A stretch of 64,000 bases of DNA, taken from assembly GCA_033065855.1 (NCBI GenBank), contig JAVXUO010001817.1, positions 62,001-126,000 of the forward strand. Direction: 5' to 3'. Under the pieces are notes generated by a model, which did not search any database, was not told where the DNA came from, and saw only the letters and a list, made by a program, of their open reading frames with translations. The stretch is from Escallonia rubra. Taxonomy: Eukaryota; Streptophyta; Magnoliopsida; Escalloniales; Escalloniaceae. The position numbers and the translations under genes were made by a program. Numbering within the stretch: the first letter of the stretch is position 1; every line of letters begins with the position of its first letter. Below, in pieces: positions 23,277 through 35,515 of the stretch.

Positions 23277-24581
23277 GGGATAATATCATTTTACTCCTCT
23301 GAACTATTCTTGTTTTGTTATTTTGGTCCCTGAACTTTAAAATTCCTTAAATCAGTCCATGTACTTTGTGTCGTCATCAATTTAGTCCCTCCGTTAGTAT
23401 TTCTGTTAAAACTCGGGGGTATTTTAGTCAAATAATGAAAAAATATGGGATAATACCATTTTAGTCCCCTGAACTATTTCCGCTTTTTTATTTCGGTCCC
23501 TGTACTTTAAAATTCGTTAAATCAGTCCATGTACTTTGCATCGTCATTAATTTAGTCCCTCCGTTAGCATTTATGTTAAAACTCAGTGGTATTTTAGTCA
23601 AATAATGAAAAAATATTTCATATATCTTCCCTTTTCTGCCTTCCCCCAACCCACACCACCCCCTTCTCCCCCCCCCCCGCCGCCTTTCCACCATTGCTAC
23701 CACCACCATAAATCAACCATCACCACCAGCCGTTCGATCACCACCATTCTCAGCCACAAGAAGACATGTTCATCATACCTGCCATTAACCCCCCACTCTC
23801 CCCCATTCTTCTTCCCCCACATCTGCTGCGACCACCGTAAATCAACCATCACCGCTTCCGCCTTTTCTCTAGCAATTGGTGGAATGCATAAGCCCTCCAT
23901 AGAGATGGGTGACCTTCCTGGGTTTCCTTTGTAGATTCTTGTCATTTTTCGTTGCAGATCTGAGAATGGAAGGAATTGGGTAGGCTTCCTAATTTCCTTT
24001 GCTGTAATTGGGGTGTTGGTGTTGGGAGGGAGGAGGAAGGGTATGTTAAATCAGGTAAGGGATGTTCCATGTGGTGAGTCATATGTAATTGTAGTGGAAG
24101 ATGATTGATGGGTTTAGTTTTAAAGGGATGAAATTTGGAGTTCATGATTTTGGTGGTGGCTGCTAGGATGGAGAGGAGAGGGAGGAAAGGAAGACGGGGA
24201 AGGGAGAAGAGAGAGAAAGGTAAGGGGGAGAGGTTGAGGATTATAAGGCTATGGCTTGACTGAAATATCCCTGAATTTATAACAGAAATGCTAACGGAGG
24301 GACTAAATTAATGACGATGCAAAGTACATGGACTGATTTAACGAATTTTAAAGTACAGTGACCAAAATAAAAAAGTAGGGATAGTTCAGGAGACTAAAAT
24401 GGTATTATCCCATATTTTTTCATTATTTGACTAAAATATCCCCGAGTTTTAACAGAAATGCTAACGGAGGGACTAAATTGATGACGACACAAAATACAGG
24501 GACTAATGTAACGAATTTTAAAATTTAAGGACCAAAATAACAAAACGAAAATAGTTCAGGGAAGTAAAATGGTATTATGCC
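23277..24581. mobile_element. Mutator-like element with tandemly doubled terminal repeats
   Basis: A 10-bp direct repeat TTGCATAGAA flanks it (23267-23276, 24582-24591). The ends are long inverted repeats starting GGGATAATATCATTTTA and, on the other strand, GGCATAATACCATTTTA. Each terminal repeat is present twice in tandem: left copies from 23277 and 23451, right copies ending about 24416 and 24581. The interior (about 23620-24240) is C-rich then G-rich and has no transposase. The equivalent site in the second locus (about 52710-52720) is empty. Confidence 0.88.
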
Positions 24582-24591
24582 TTGCATAGAA

Positions 24592-24840
24592 TGTCAAAGC
24601 ACATGTTACTGACCAGGTCAACAGCACTTCGACTCTGTAATCAAATGTGAAGTATTAGGTCCCTTTATTTGGTATTTGTTTTACGTAGAGATAGACATCA
24701 CATATAACATGGAACGCAGACCAAATATACGCACTTTATAGTCTTATCTTTTCCCCCCTCTCTCTCTCTCTCTCTCTCTCTCGCTTGTTGTGTGGAGGGA
24801 AGGGTGGGGAAAGAGAAGGCAAGAGCGGAGCACCAAGAGT
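24592..24840 (+). promoter_or_regulatory. Proximal promoter and 5' leader of MATE copy 1
   Basis: A TTTATAGTC segment near 24733 is a possible TATA-like element. It is followed by a pyrimidine tract ending in a (CT)n run at 24759-24782, a frequent feature of plant core promoters and leaders. The tract GGAGGGAAGGGTGGG.AAGAG that follows is conserved in copy 2 (52936 onward). The transcription start is not determined. Confidence 0.4.
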
Positions 24841-27800
24841 ATGGCGAGTAACGGTACTGCAATAGAGGAACCAACAGTACCCTTATTAAACCATTCATCT
24901 TCAACCCTGACCGAATCGGAGTATGATGACTTGAACGATAAGAAAAACCTCAAACGGAGGGTCTTTATTGAATCAAAGAAGCTATGGCACATAGTAGGTC
25001 CAGCAATCTTCAGCCGCATAGCCTCCTACTCCATGTTTCTTATCACTCAAGCCTTTGCCGGCCACCTTGGCGATCTTGAGCTTGCTGCTATCTCCATCTC
25101 AACTAATGTCATCGTTGGCTTTGATTTCGGCCTCATGGTATTCCCATGTCAACTTTTTATTTCCCTTGCATGCATACCATCTTACATATGCATATTGTGG
25201 CTTTACTGAATCGAACTTTCTCTTCAGAGATGTAGACAATCTGTGATGCATTGCGTACTTACCTTCATTTTCTTTTGATGTTGCCTTTGCTGTGTAACAC
25301 TAAATTTTTGGATGTATGCATCAGCTGGGGATGGCAAGTGCTTTAGAAACACTATGTGGACAAGCTTTTGGGGCCAAGAATTACAAGATGCTGGGTGTAT
25401 ATCTACAACGTTCTTGGATTGTTCTCTTCATGTGTTGCATACTTGTTTTACCACTTTTCCTATTTGCCACTCCAGTACTGAAGCTATTGGGAGAGCCATC
25501 GGACATAGCAGAGCTGTCTGGGATGGTGTCATTGTGTTTCATTCCTCTTCATTTCAGCCTTGCTCTTCAGTTTCCACTGCAGAGGTTCTTGCAGAGCCAG
25601 CTGAAGACGGCTGTGATTGCTTGGGTGTCACTCGGGGCTCTGGTGGTGCATATTTTGGTGAGCTGGCTAATTGTGTATAAGCTACAGCTTGGTGTGATCG
25701 GGACTGCCCTCAGTTTAAATTTTTCTTGGTGGCTTATAGTGCTTGGGTTGTTCTTGTACTGTGTTTGTGGTGGGTGTCCTCTTTCCTGGACTGGGTTCTC
25801 CATTGAAGCCTTTTCTGGCCTTTGGGAGTTTGTTAAGCTCTCTGCTGCTTCTGGTGTCATGCTTTGGTACTACTACTTCTTCTACTCTCTCTCTCTCTCC
25901 CCCCCCCCCCCCCCCCCCCCCCCGGCGTCTGATTTCTCTGAACCATTGTAATTTGTGAAGCTCCTTGCTATTTCCACAGAAATCTTAGTCCACAGAATGA
26001 AAAGGCAGAGCTCCTCCCTAATTCTTAGTGATGTATATCATAAAGAATTTTACCAGTGAACTTCTTTACAGTTGAACTTAACATAAAGAAACGTAAATGT
26101 TAACTTTCAAAAAGACGTTCACTGTTAATTTTTTCAAAAAAAAGTTTACATAGAACTTCCTTACATATATATGAACAAACTTTAAGAAACATAAATGTAA
26201 AGCTCATGTAACTTTTTGTTTGTGTGTCGGGTGTCATCGTTTGAGTTTGATTCTTATATTGGTCTATTGTAAAACCACAGTTTGGAGAACTGGTACTACA
26301 GAATACTGATAGTGATGACAGGAAACTTGAAGAACGCAGAAATTGCGGTGGATGCTTTATCCATATGGTCAGCTCCTCGTTCCTATTTATCTTTATTTCT
26401 CTCATTTCCTTAAAAAAAATTGGCCTCATTTCGGATTGCTAGCCATAATTAATGGTAGTTTAATATTTTTTATTGATTTTTATTTAGTGATGGTAAGGTA
26501 TTTTTAAGAATTATCGCTGAAAGTGTAGACAAAAAATCAATAATTTTATTTTGTGATAATTAATTGTCGTTATACGAGAGGTTGTAGTAATCTTTTTACG
26601 ATCAAGATAGCAACAACAGTTTACCCATAAAGGATTATGACGGGATTAATAATAAGGTATGGCTAGATCAAGTAACCCACCCGTACGTTTACATTTGTTT
26701 CTGGATATGCATTAACCCGCTCGTGACAAATAAGGGCTATTCACGACCATGAAATATAGCAATACTATTGTAAGAAACTAGCAGTACTTTAAATATCCTC
26801 ACTTATTGAGTTACGTCTTCATGCTTTTAACTTCTGTGTTGAATACGGGAAAGATACGTACTTGCTACACCATTTTTTTTTCCGGTTCTCCAAGTTGTTC
26901 ACTTGTGGGTTCTTTCTGTGGGCACTATTTCTGATGATAGTCATTGTTATCGCCATTGCAAAATACTCTGAACAAGTAATATTTGTAAAAAACTAGTACA
27001 CAATTTTCACATAACTTCTCTACTATGTATATAACGTCGTTGTAGACCTACTTAAACTATGAAGCTCATTGCAGACAGTCAAAAATATACACATCAATAA
27101 CGTCGTTGTAGACCTACTTTATTTCATTTTTACATGTCATGGGTATATAATTCTTTTGGCATGGTTGCGCAGCATGTCAATCAATGGATTTCAGCTGATG
27201 ATACCACTTGCGTTCTTTGCTGCAACTGGGTAAACAACTCTTCCCTTCGCTATGTGGCCACTGGTTGCCTATGGACCACGCCCCCTTGTTCTTTTCTGAG
27301 CTTAGGCAAACAAAAAAAAAACTGTTGAGTTCTCGGCCACAAATTGCAACACAAAAGACACTCACACCTCCTTGTGCTGTCCAACCTTAGACTGTCGAAC
27401 ACTAAGACCATCACAGTGCTACCTGTCAGTAAAGATGCGGCTCAATAACAATCTTATAATGAGCCTTGTCCTGCTCCATTTGTAATTTCCATTGAAGATA
27501 GGATTAGAATCAATTCAATCTTAAGTTGAAGAGGTTGGTTGGTTATGATTGATTCCATACGTATTGACATGGTTGACATTCCAATAGAAAGGAAGGTAGC
27601 CCGCCAGACATATTAATCACTGTACCAACTTAACTTGAAAGATAGTCTTGTCTATCACTAGAAAACGTAATTCATTTCGGCCATTTCTACGGCCAATTCA
27701 TGAATGACGTACTCTTGGCAGAGCAAACTATAGGACTGAAGTAGTTGACGCAACTACTAAGGACTTGAATCACTTTGACAAATTCTATGATTAGTTGGAC

Positions 27801-29010
27801 ATTAAGACTACCCTTATTTTAAGATCATGGTTGCAGTAGTATTTTCTGATTTGCTTTTGGCCATATTATACAGAGTACGTGTTGCAAATGAGCTAGGAGC
27901 AGGCAATGGAAAAGGAGCCAAGTTCGCTACGATTGTGTCCGTGATGACTTCTATAGTTATTGGTGTTTTCTTCTGGTTACTGATAATGATTTTCCACAAT
28001 GATATTGCCCTAATATTCTCAACAAGCAAACCGATCCTTGACGCAGTGGACAATCTATCGATTCTCTTGGCCTTTACCATTCTATTAAATAGTGTTCAAC
28101 CAGTTTTATCTGGTAGGTGTCTTGTATGCAACTTCATTTTCTACGTTTTGATAAACTCACTTCTCCTTTTTTTTTTTTCCCCCCGTAAATTTTCCCCTTG
28201 GTATAATTTTTTTGTGATGTTTGTAGGGGTCGCCATTGGATCTGGATGGCAATCATACGTAGCATACATAAACCTAGGGTGCTACTACTTGATTGGAGTT
28301 CCGCTTGGAGTTGTTATGGGGTGGGTGTTCAACCTTGGAGTTAAGGTACGTACTTGTCATCGTCCAAGCTGAGATTTCTCGTATTTTGATATTCTCAGTT
28401 TAAGAATCCGCATGCATGGTTATAGGCTTATAGCAGTCTTTACCGGTGAATTTCCCTGTTGTGTTGCTGTTGCACATTGGTGCTCCATTTTTCACCTTCT
28501 ATTTATAGGCTAGACAGCTTTAGTTTAGTGAGGCGCACCTTGAAATAACAATGTACTATAGGTATCCATACGTTTCGTGAGTTGTCGCTACAATTGTGTA
28601 TATTCTCTGATTGAGATTAACATGAAAAGTTAGTAGGAAAATGGTAGCCAATGAACTTAATCTCGGAAATGGAAAGCAATGTCAAAGAAAAGATGTACAC
28701 TGACTATCGATTTGTGGGTTAATCCATGGACATTTGAAATTCTTCTGCAAGTTTGACACTTGGTATGAAAATGACATTATTAGGGAATCTGGGCTGGAAT
28801 GATTTTTGGTGGAACTGCAGTTCAGACTTTGATATTGGCCATCATTACCTTCCGATGCAATTGGGAAAAAGAGGTAGGGAATTAATGTTTGGCGGAAACT
28901 TGTTCTGCTTTCAAGTAGCAAACCCCTTTCCATTTAATTCTACTCTATGATGAAAAATGCAGGCAGAGAAAGCAAGCATGCATGTCAAGAGGTGGGCAGA
29001 CCTGAACTGA
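24841..29010 (+). CDS. MATE efflux transporter (DETOXIFICATION family), intact eight-exon gene
   Basis: Exons: 24841-25137, 25325-25866, 26281-26367, 27173-27229, 27874-28112, 28227-28345, 28784-28873, 28963-29010. All introns are GT-AG and phases agree, giving 1479 bases including the stop, or 492 residues, normal for plant MATE proteins. MATE proteins export organic cations, flavonoids or other metabolites by ion antiport across the plasma or vacuolar membrane. Visible marks: a charged cytosolic N-terminus (about 1-45), [12 protein letters not shown] at the first helix, [10 protein letters not shown] (107-116), [23 protein letters not shown] at the exon 2/3 junction, [11 protein letters not shown] (330-340), and SVQPVLSG then GVAIGSGWQ at the exon 5/6 junction. 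It most resembles the plant DTX27-type subgroup by memory; the substrate is unknown. The start is the first ATG after the CT-rich leader and is conserved in copy 2. Confidence 0.93.
25886..25923. repeat. (CT)n followed by poly-C run in intron 2
   Basis: CTCTCTCTCT then about 28 C in a row, just after the exon 2 donor. A CT run occupies the same place in copy 2 (about 54045-54078) without the poly-C. The length is likely unstable or sequencing-sensitive. Confidence 0.85.
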
Positions 29011-29830
29011 AGATAAATGCTGCTATACCTGTAACGATTGATCCTACTTAAGCACTGGAACTGCATACAAATGTCTGTAAAAGGGAAGGAAAATCATAAT
29101 AGGAAACAAGATTTGCTACATATTCTGTAGTGGTTATGAGTCCTAACCAGCCAACAAGTATGGCATTAGGTACATCAGTTACTTTGCGGTGAATCAATTG
29201 GTTGCAAGAGCTACCTCACCGATATATCTAGTGAAATAAGCCTATTGAAAGTTAAAACTCATATACTCCTAGATCTTTGTTCGATTAAATATATGTTCAT
29301 CAATTCATGTCCTTGTGAAAAATGCTTACTACTGCATGGCCCTGCTTATTAAATAATTGTTGCAGTAATAAGAAAATGCAGCCCCTTCTGTATTCTCCCT
29401 TTCCAACTTTCCTTTCTTTGAATCATAAATTAACAAACTGGAAAGAGCATCTTTGAGGAAAAATGGCAAAGAAGAAACAATTTTTACGTTGACAAAGCCC
29501 TCTTTTGCTCGGTCCTCAACCTACTTTTTGGCAGATTTCCACAGGCCAAAGCACATCTAATTCTTATTCTTTTGGGTCCTCTTATTTCTTTCCTCAGCTC
29601 TTTTTTTTTTCTCAACTAGTCTTTCGAATCCACCAATGACATTAGTACAAAATTTTTAGGAAGCCTAATCAGTTTCCAAGTACTTAACGTACAGTTATTT
29701 GTGCTTCAGATGAAACCGAATTTTAACGTGGGCAAACATACAATTTCGGAAAATCTTAGGGATACTTTCATGCATATAAAATCTAGGGGACTATCAGGGC
29801 TCCCAATGGTTGGACCTTAGCCCCTAGTGT
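29011..29830. other. 3' flank of MATE copy 1
   Basis: No gene seen. This should hold the 3' UTR and polyadenylation region of the MATE transcript, but I could not pick a convincing signal. It ends where the CACTA terminus begins. Confidence 0.5.
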
Positions 29831-29874
29831 CACTACAAGAAACCAGGTCTTTAGAGATCGTCAGTCTCAATGGC

Positions 29875-30065
29875 ATATTATGGTTGCTAATTTAGCTGCT
29901 TTAGGCCAAGTAGCTAAATATTACCAACCGCATAGAAAAGGCAGCCGCTAAATTTTAGCGACCGCATTGACCAGGTCAAGCGCCCACCGTAGTGGCCGCT
30001 AAAGTTTTTGACAATGCAATTAATTAAATTCAGTTATTTATAGCAACCACTTCGTGGTCGCTAAT
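29875..30065. repeat. CACTA left subterminal repeat array
   Basis: Copies of CCGCTAAA, TTAGCGACC, GGCCGCTAAAG and GTGGTCGCTAATTT in both orientations, matched by a similar array near the right end. Confidence 0.75.
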
Positions 30066-30534
30066 TTCTTTTGCATTTTATTTTTTTAATGAATTATGCA
30101 TCTTATGCGGTACAATTAGTAATCCTAATATTATCAAATTAAACTAATGTCACATAATTGATTTCAAAACTCACAAAGTAAAGCTTTACAACGTTTTTAT
30201 TTCATTATCAACCACATCCAAAATGATAATTAACAAAAAACTCTCCATCATAGACATTGTCTTGAACCAAAGAAAAAAATGAATTTGATAGTTAACGAAT
30301 TAAACACCTAGATTAGGATCAACCAAGAAGGTTACTACTCCTGTGACCATATGAATTCATTAACGTCATATCGTGAGCAGTATTTTCAGGCAAGGAAGTG
30401 CCAAGGTTGGCATTTTCTTCACAGGCTGTTGAAGGCACATTAAGTCCAACACCATTCTCAATCACCACCTTGAGAATCACCGATACTAAGTACAAGTTCC
30501 CGCTACATGAAACACAAGAATTTAATCAACAAAC
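30066..30534. other. CACTA interior without a gene
   Basis: AT-rich, no recognisable coding sequence. It lies between the left subterminal array and the copia gag fragment. Confidence 0.45.
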
Positions 30535-31295
30535 TCAAAGAAACAGCCAATATATTAAAAAAAAAAGGTAATTTCTAGTAATATTTGCACATAAATCTGC
30601 AAACCTACGCTTGCTATGTGCATTGCACGATCCCCCTTGGGTGACACAAGTAAGGGTCTTGTCAGCATATCGAGTCTCAGCCTCAAGGATGACATGCTGT
30701 GAAACATCAGAAAAGTTCTTGATGTTTTCAATATGAGTCAATATCTATTTTATATTGGCCCATGAGGCTGGAAGGGACCATCTGACAACCCTAACTTTCT
30801 ACTCATCTGTGAGTGCATGGCCAACATCCCTTAGCTTACCAATCATGTAGGACATCATCTTTAGATGTTCATTCATGGTATGCTTAGGTTCATTTGTGTA
30901 CTCCTCAAACTTAATCACAAGGCTACGAAGTCACGTAGTTGAGGTTCCACTGAAAAGAGAACTTGAGCTGATCTCATTAAGCTTTGCAAGTTGAAAGTTC
31001 ATCAAATTGCCGATTAGATCATTTCGTAAGCTACTCAACAAAGTATAGCACGCACTACAATCTTTGAGTCATGCCATTTTTGATAGGCGGTATTGTTCTT
31101 AGCGTGGCCCCTCAGTGGGTACGATCATCTCTTTGGTCAAGTGCTCCTCGAGCTTTTGTTCGTTCAGCATGAATTTCATCTTTGTGTACCAAACGTCATA
31201 ATCATCTCCATTAAACTTCTTACCCTTAATAAGATCATCTATGACATTCTTGGTGGCCGTTTGTTCACTACATTAGTTTGCACAAAGAAATAGAC
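30535..31295 (-). pseudogene. Copia gag (UBN2-type) fragment
   Basis: The minus strand encodes FNGDDYDVWYTKMKFMLNEQ and LEEHLTKEM, then after stops SSLRNDLIGN-like text, LRSLVIKFEEYTNEPKHTMN, EHLKMMSYMIGKLRDVGHAL and HIENIKNFSDVSQHVILEAE. These are collinear blocks of a copia gag. Several stops and frameshifts break it. With the LTR at 33037-33467 and a primer site it makes up the 5' end of one copia element; protease, integrase and RT are missing to the left. Confidence 0.8.
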
Positions 31296-33023
31296 ATTTA
31301 ATATATATCCTTCTATTTATTTCAAAAAATTTAAATGAAAAATATTATCCTTCCTCAAATCATGAAATCGAGCTTGTAATCATCTTCCAATGTATTTTAG
31401 TTAGGAAAATATTTTCCAAGTAATTTTTCGCAATAAATTTCATATCATAAAATACAAAAATCTAATAAATCATCAATATGATAATTTAGAACAATATAAA
31501 ATTATACCATACAACAAAGTATACAAGGACTCCCTTGAGCCATATTGGCATTCTAATAACTTATGCTAAGAAAATTCTTGCTTGCATTATATGTGTGTGA
31601 AATTACATCCATGTACAAGGCTTTTTGAAAAAATATAAGAAAATAATAAAATGCAGCATCTTTAAAAATTCTACCACAAACTACTCCAATAAAACAAATG
31701 GAGATACCGCACAGCACATTATTCTAAAAAAAAATTCTTAAAACAAAAATACATAAACACAGGCTTATTTAGAATGCCAAGGTAATATTCCTTCATTTAT
31801 CCTAACACTAGTATGCTCGAATAACAAATTAAAGGGCAATTAAATAGATGAATAAACCACTTTTTCCTTCCAAGGAAATGGGCAACAAGGACTTGACAAT
31901 TTTGGTTTGAAAAAAGTGTGGGTTTAGCAAAGCCCAAATAACAATCATACCATCAACAAAGGCATAATTAAACCATAACGCGAATCAAGTCAAGCATGTA
32001 ACAAACAAAGGCATAATTAAACCATAACGCGAATCAAGTCAAGCATGTAACAAATAAAACAGAATTCATCTATGTCGTAAAACTCTAAAAAATAATTATT
32101 TTTGCCCACGAAGTCCAAAAATTAATATTTGCGCATTATTCGTATTTTTTTGAATTACAAAAAATACTAAAAAATAGCCAAAAATTGAGAGATAAATTTT
32201 TTAAAGATGACAGCCAATTCAACCAAAATATACCTTTTAGAATTAAGGAAAAAATAATGTCTTTAAATAAAAATTTTAAAACTAATTAGAAAAAGTGATT
32301 TAGAAATTAATGAAATACACACAGAAGGTATAAAAGTCATTTTGACACCACATAAAAAACCAGAACGGCAAGATGGAGACCTACTCGCTGACAATGAGGA
32401 CAAAAAATGGCCAGAAAAGCTACCACATACCTCACGGGCCACCAATACGCGATGGGAAGGCTGCACGTGCCGGCATGTGTGGCCTTGCATTGGCGCACCA
32501 CACGTGTGGGACCCACGTATCGCCCTACATTGATTTTGGGGTTTAGAATTTTGTAGCCCTCCCTAGTTTGGGTCTTCAGAGTTCGTCGAGCACTCAAATT
32601 GACCATTATAGGCCTCTAAGTGGCGAGTACACCATTATTGGGAGTGGGCCTTGACGAATTGCACTGTTCATCTTCTGCGCCAAAAAACCCTAGAATTTCA
32701 GCGGCCGCCATACTGCAAGGCCAACTTCTGGACGCCATATTTTCTCATTTTTAAGGCAAATAATGAGTGTTATATATCATTTGAAAGCTTACACGACATA
32801 GATTAACTTTGTATCAACCAATCATAATAATAACCAATCACGAAACTTTATGGAGTTCATCCTCAAGCATAGGGGAACAAAACTATATAATTATTTTTCA
32901 AAATAACATGCTTCAAATTTTTGAATTTTTCTCGATGAGTCTCATTTATGTGTATCCGAAAAAAATCATAACATGCACATAAATTATACTAGCATGTTAG
33001 AAGGAGAATTAACAAGTAATCAT
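31296..33023. other. Long copia leader or CACTA interior
   Basis: About 1.7 kb with no clear gene, between gag fragment and LTR. It contains an exact 49-bp tandem duplication at 31957-32054 and a GC-richer stretch at 32340-32720. Confidence 0.4.
31957..32054. repeat. 49-bp tandem duplication
   Basis: The unit containing GGCATAATTAAACC, ACGCGAATCAAG and CATGTAACAAA occurs twice head to tail, essentially identical, implying a recent slippage-type event. Confidence 0.9.
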
Positions 33024-33467
33024 GCTCTGATACTAATGTTAAAAACCTTAAACATCTATTATGTAGCACGTAGTGGATTCAGAAACATATCGTATGAAGT
33101 ATCCCAAAAGAATTCTGACGAAAGACCCTTGTTACAAGCCTTTAACATATTTGGTCTCTTATCGCAAGTACGTAAAACGGCTACTGGAGTTGGTGATGCT
33201 CTAGAGAGAGGGCAACAAGGGAGGAATTTTTAATTTGCAGAAATTTTTTTTGTCTTGTGACTTCTAATTTATTAGAATATCTTTGACCATTATATGGAGA
33301 TAATATTATAGACTGGCCTTATTTCAAACACTTAATGAGGAAATAAAAACTGTATTAATCTCAAACACTTAGGAGATAAATATCCTCTAATTAACTGTAA
33401 TTATCTGACTAACAAATATTATCTATTAATGGGTGGATAATGGGTCTACCGGCCCAATTTATTAACA
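33024..33467 (-). repeat. Copia 5' LTR (33037-33467) with primer site
   Basis: On the minus strand the LTR starts TGTTAATAAATTGGGCC and ends TTTTTAACA (431 bp), then TTAGTATCAGAGC, one base from the initiator-tRNA-Met primer site. Orientation agrees with the gag fragment at 31295-30535. No second LTR was found, so the element was truncated. Confidence 0.7.
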
Positions 33468-33837
33468 AAAATGAAATCGTAACCTTCGACGTATACATTG
33501 TTGGCGCCAAACGCCAATTGTATGAGCCACAGCGACCTAAACAAGCAGGAAAAATCAGCTCTAATATAGCATCAACCCATAGAATAACAATCGAATACAA
33601 AAAGCCCACATCACAAAGATCCAAGAAAAACCAATGAAATGCTAAACCAAGATTATAAAAATGCAAGAAATACAATACCCTGCTCCCTAAAACCATCACA
33701 ATTGACAACACTTCAAAAATGCAAAACTCATATCACAAGACTCCAATATATGCCTAACCCATATTACAAAACTATAAGATATGTATAAACCATGTCACAA
33801 AAACCAAACAAATGTAGAATTCAGATTACCAAAAACC
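33468..33837. repeat. A-rich degenerate repeat block, left of hAT 2
   Basis: Loose repeats of a CCCAAGAARTACAAAACC/CATATCACAA type, about 30-35 bases each, continuing at 35263-35500 on the other side of the hAT insertion. No coding potential. Confidence 0.55.
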
Positions 33838-33845
33838 CCAAGAAG

Positions 33846-35254
33846 TAGAGATGTCAAAAGGGCCAGGCTACCCATGGGCCGGTCCGACCCGACCCTAAAT
33901 TGGCTCGGGCTGGCCCGGCCTTAACCATGAACAGTGCAGGCCCTAACCCGTAGGGCCTTGGGCCAGGGCTAGGGCTAGGCCTATTTTTGGGCATTTTATC
34001 CAGGCCCAGTCCCGCCCTAAAAAGCCCGGATCAAGCCCTAAAAAATGGGCTAGCCAGAAATCGGCCCGTTTTTTAGGGCTGGCCCCGCTCGGCCCTCTTT
34101 TGGCCCAATTTTTAGCCATTTTTGGCCCGATTTCTGGCTGGACCCTCCCTTCCATTTCTAATATATATCTTTCTTTTATCTCTCACTTAGACAATCATTA
34201 AATGCACACCATAATTGGTCTTATTAAATGATTGCTTCTGTTAACAATATGTAATTGTAATTTTGTCAGTGTTTGAATTTTAACATGTAAGTTTCTTATG
34301 TTTTCTTTCTCTTTGATATTAATAAAATTATTACATGTATTTGATATTCTTAATTTTTTCTTCTAAACAGTTACAAAAGTTTGGGTATTTTGAACCAAAA
34401 ATATCACACTCAAACCTCCAAACCTTTTGTTTGGCCTATTTGGATGCATTTCCCCTATGGGATAATAATAAGGTTCACAAGCGGCTGAATACCAGAAGGG
34501 TGGGGGGGGGGGGGGGTTCCAAAAATCCGCTTCAATTTTAAAAATATGATAATTAAATAAGTTTGCTCATAAGAGGAATGCATGCAGATTTTAATAAGAA
34601 ACAACCCATAAGGAATAATTCTTTCTTGGAAACCAATTTCTCAAGTGGCAGAGAGAGACATTTGTTTCTTACACAACAAGTCAACCAAAATGCATTGGGA
34701 TTGAAGCATTCTCGATATAGTAACGAAGTCCCATCTTTATAACTGCAGCGGCCAAAATTCTGAATCACGGCTCGCTAATCTCTTCAACTCGTTAAATATC
34801 ACGCGTTCTTTATAACGTGCATCTTTGTAACGGTAACATTTTTTTGCAAATATTTTATATAGTAAGATCGTCTGCCAAGTCAGCTACTAGACACTCACTA
34901 CTCACCAATCCCCACTAAATTTCAGCCTGCAAGAAGGTGCACGGGCGTGGACTACCTCTCTTTCACTGCTAATCATTCTTGTTTTTCTAAATTTACATGT
35001 TGTCGGTCTCAAGCCCAGATAAAAGGAGGAGAGCCTATCAAAAAATTTATTTCGTTTGTTAATGTTTTCGCACACAAAATTGGAATATATATATATATAT
35101 ATAAGGGCCCGGGCCGGCCCTAAAGTTAGGGCCTAGGGCTTGGGGATTTGGGCTGGCCCGGGCCCTGCCTGATTTCCAAGGCCTGAAGCCCTAATTGGCC
35201 CGGCCTTTTTCTGGCCCTCTGGGCCGGCCCAAGCCCGGCCCTTTGATACCTCTA
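33846..35254. mobile_element. Second non-autonomous hAT element, same family as 19997-21421
   Basis: Termini TAGAGATGTCAAAAGGG and (plus-strand end) CCCTTTGATACCTCTA. A perfect 8-bp duplication CCAAGAAG is at 33838-33845 and 35255-35262. Subterminal GGGCCGGCCC-rich blocks and an AT-rich core match the first element in plan. A poly-G run of 14 lies at 34502-34515 and an (AT)n run at 35084-35102. No transposase. Confidence 0.92.
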
Positions 35255-35262
35255 CCAAGAAG

Positions 35263-35510
35263 TACAAAAAGAAAATTATAAAATGCCAAGAAATACAAAA
35301 CCCACATCATAAAACCCCAAGAAAAACAAATCCGACATACAAAAAGTGTAAAATTACCAAACCTAGATTTGAAACTAACCAGACAACAATTCAATTCCAA
35401 TCCTAATCACAAAACCCAAAAGCAAAGCCATATAGAAAATCAAGCCTAGAGACACGAATGCCTTGGCGTACCTTGGCATAAATGTGTCCTTGGCCTCAAG
35501 AATTGAGCAA
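35263..35510. repeat. A-rich degenerate repeat block, right of hAT 2
   Basis: Continuation of 33468-33837 (CCCAAGAAAAACAAATCC, AAATGCCAAGAAATACAAAA). It ends at the gypsy target site TTAAA (35511-35515). Confidence 0.55.
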
Positions 35511-35515
35511 TTAAA

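Noticed and set aside
23488..24145. Open frames in the middle of the 23277-24581 element
   Set aside because: Simple CCACCA/CCCC text; no transposase or host domain.
34502..34515. Poly-G runs here and at 9336-9349, and the poly-C at 25896-25923, as functional motifs
   Set aside because: Homopolymers of this kind are slippage-prone or sequencing-sensitive; nothing ties them to function.
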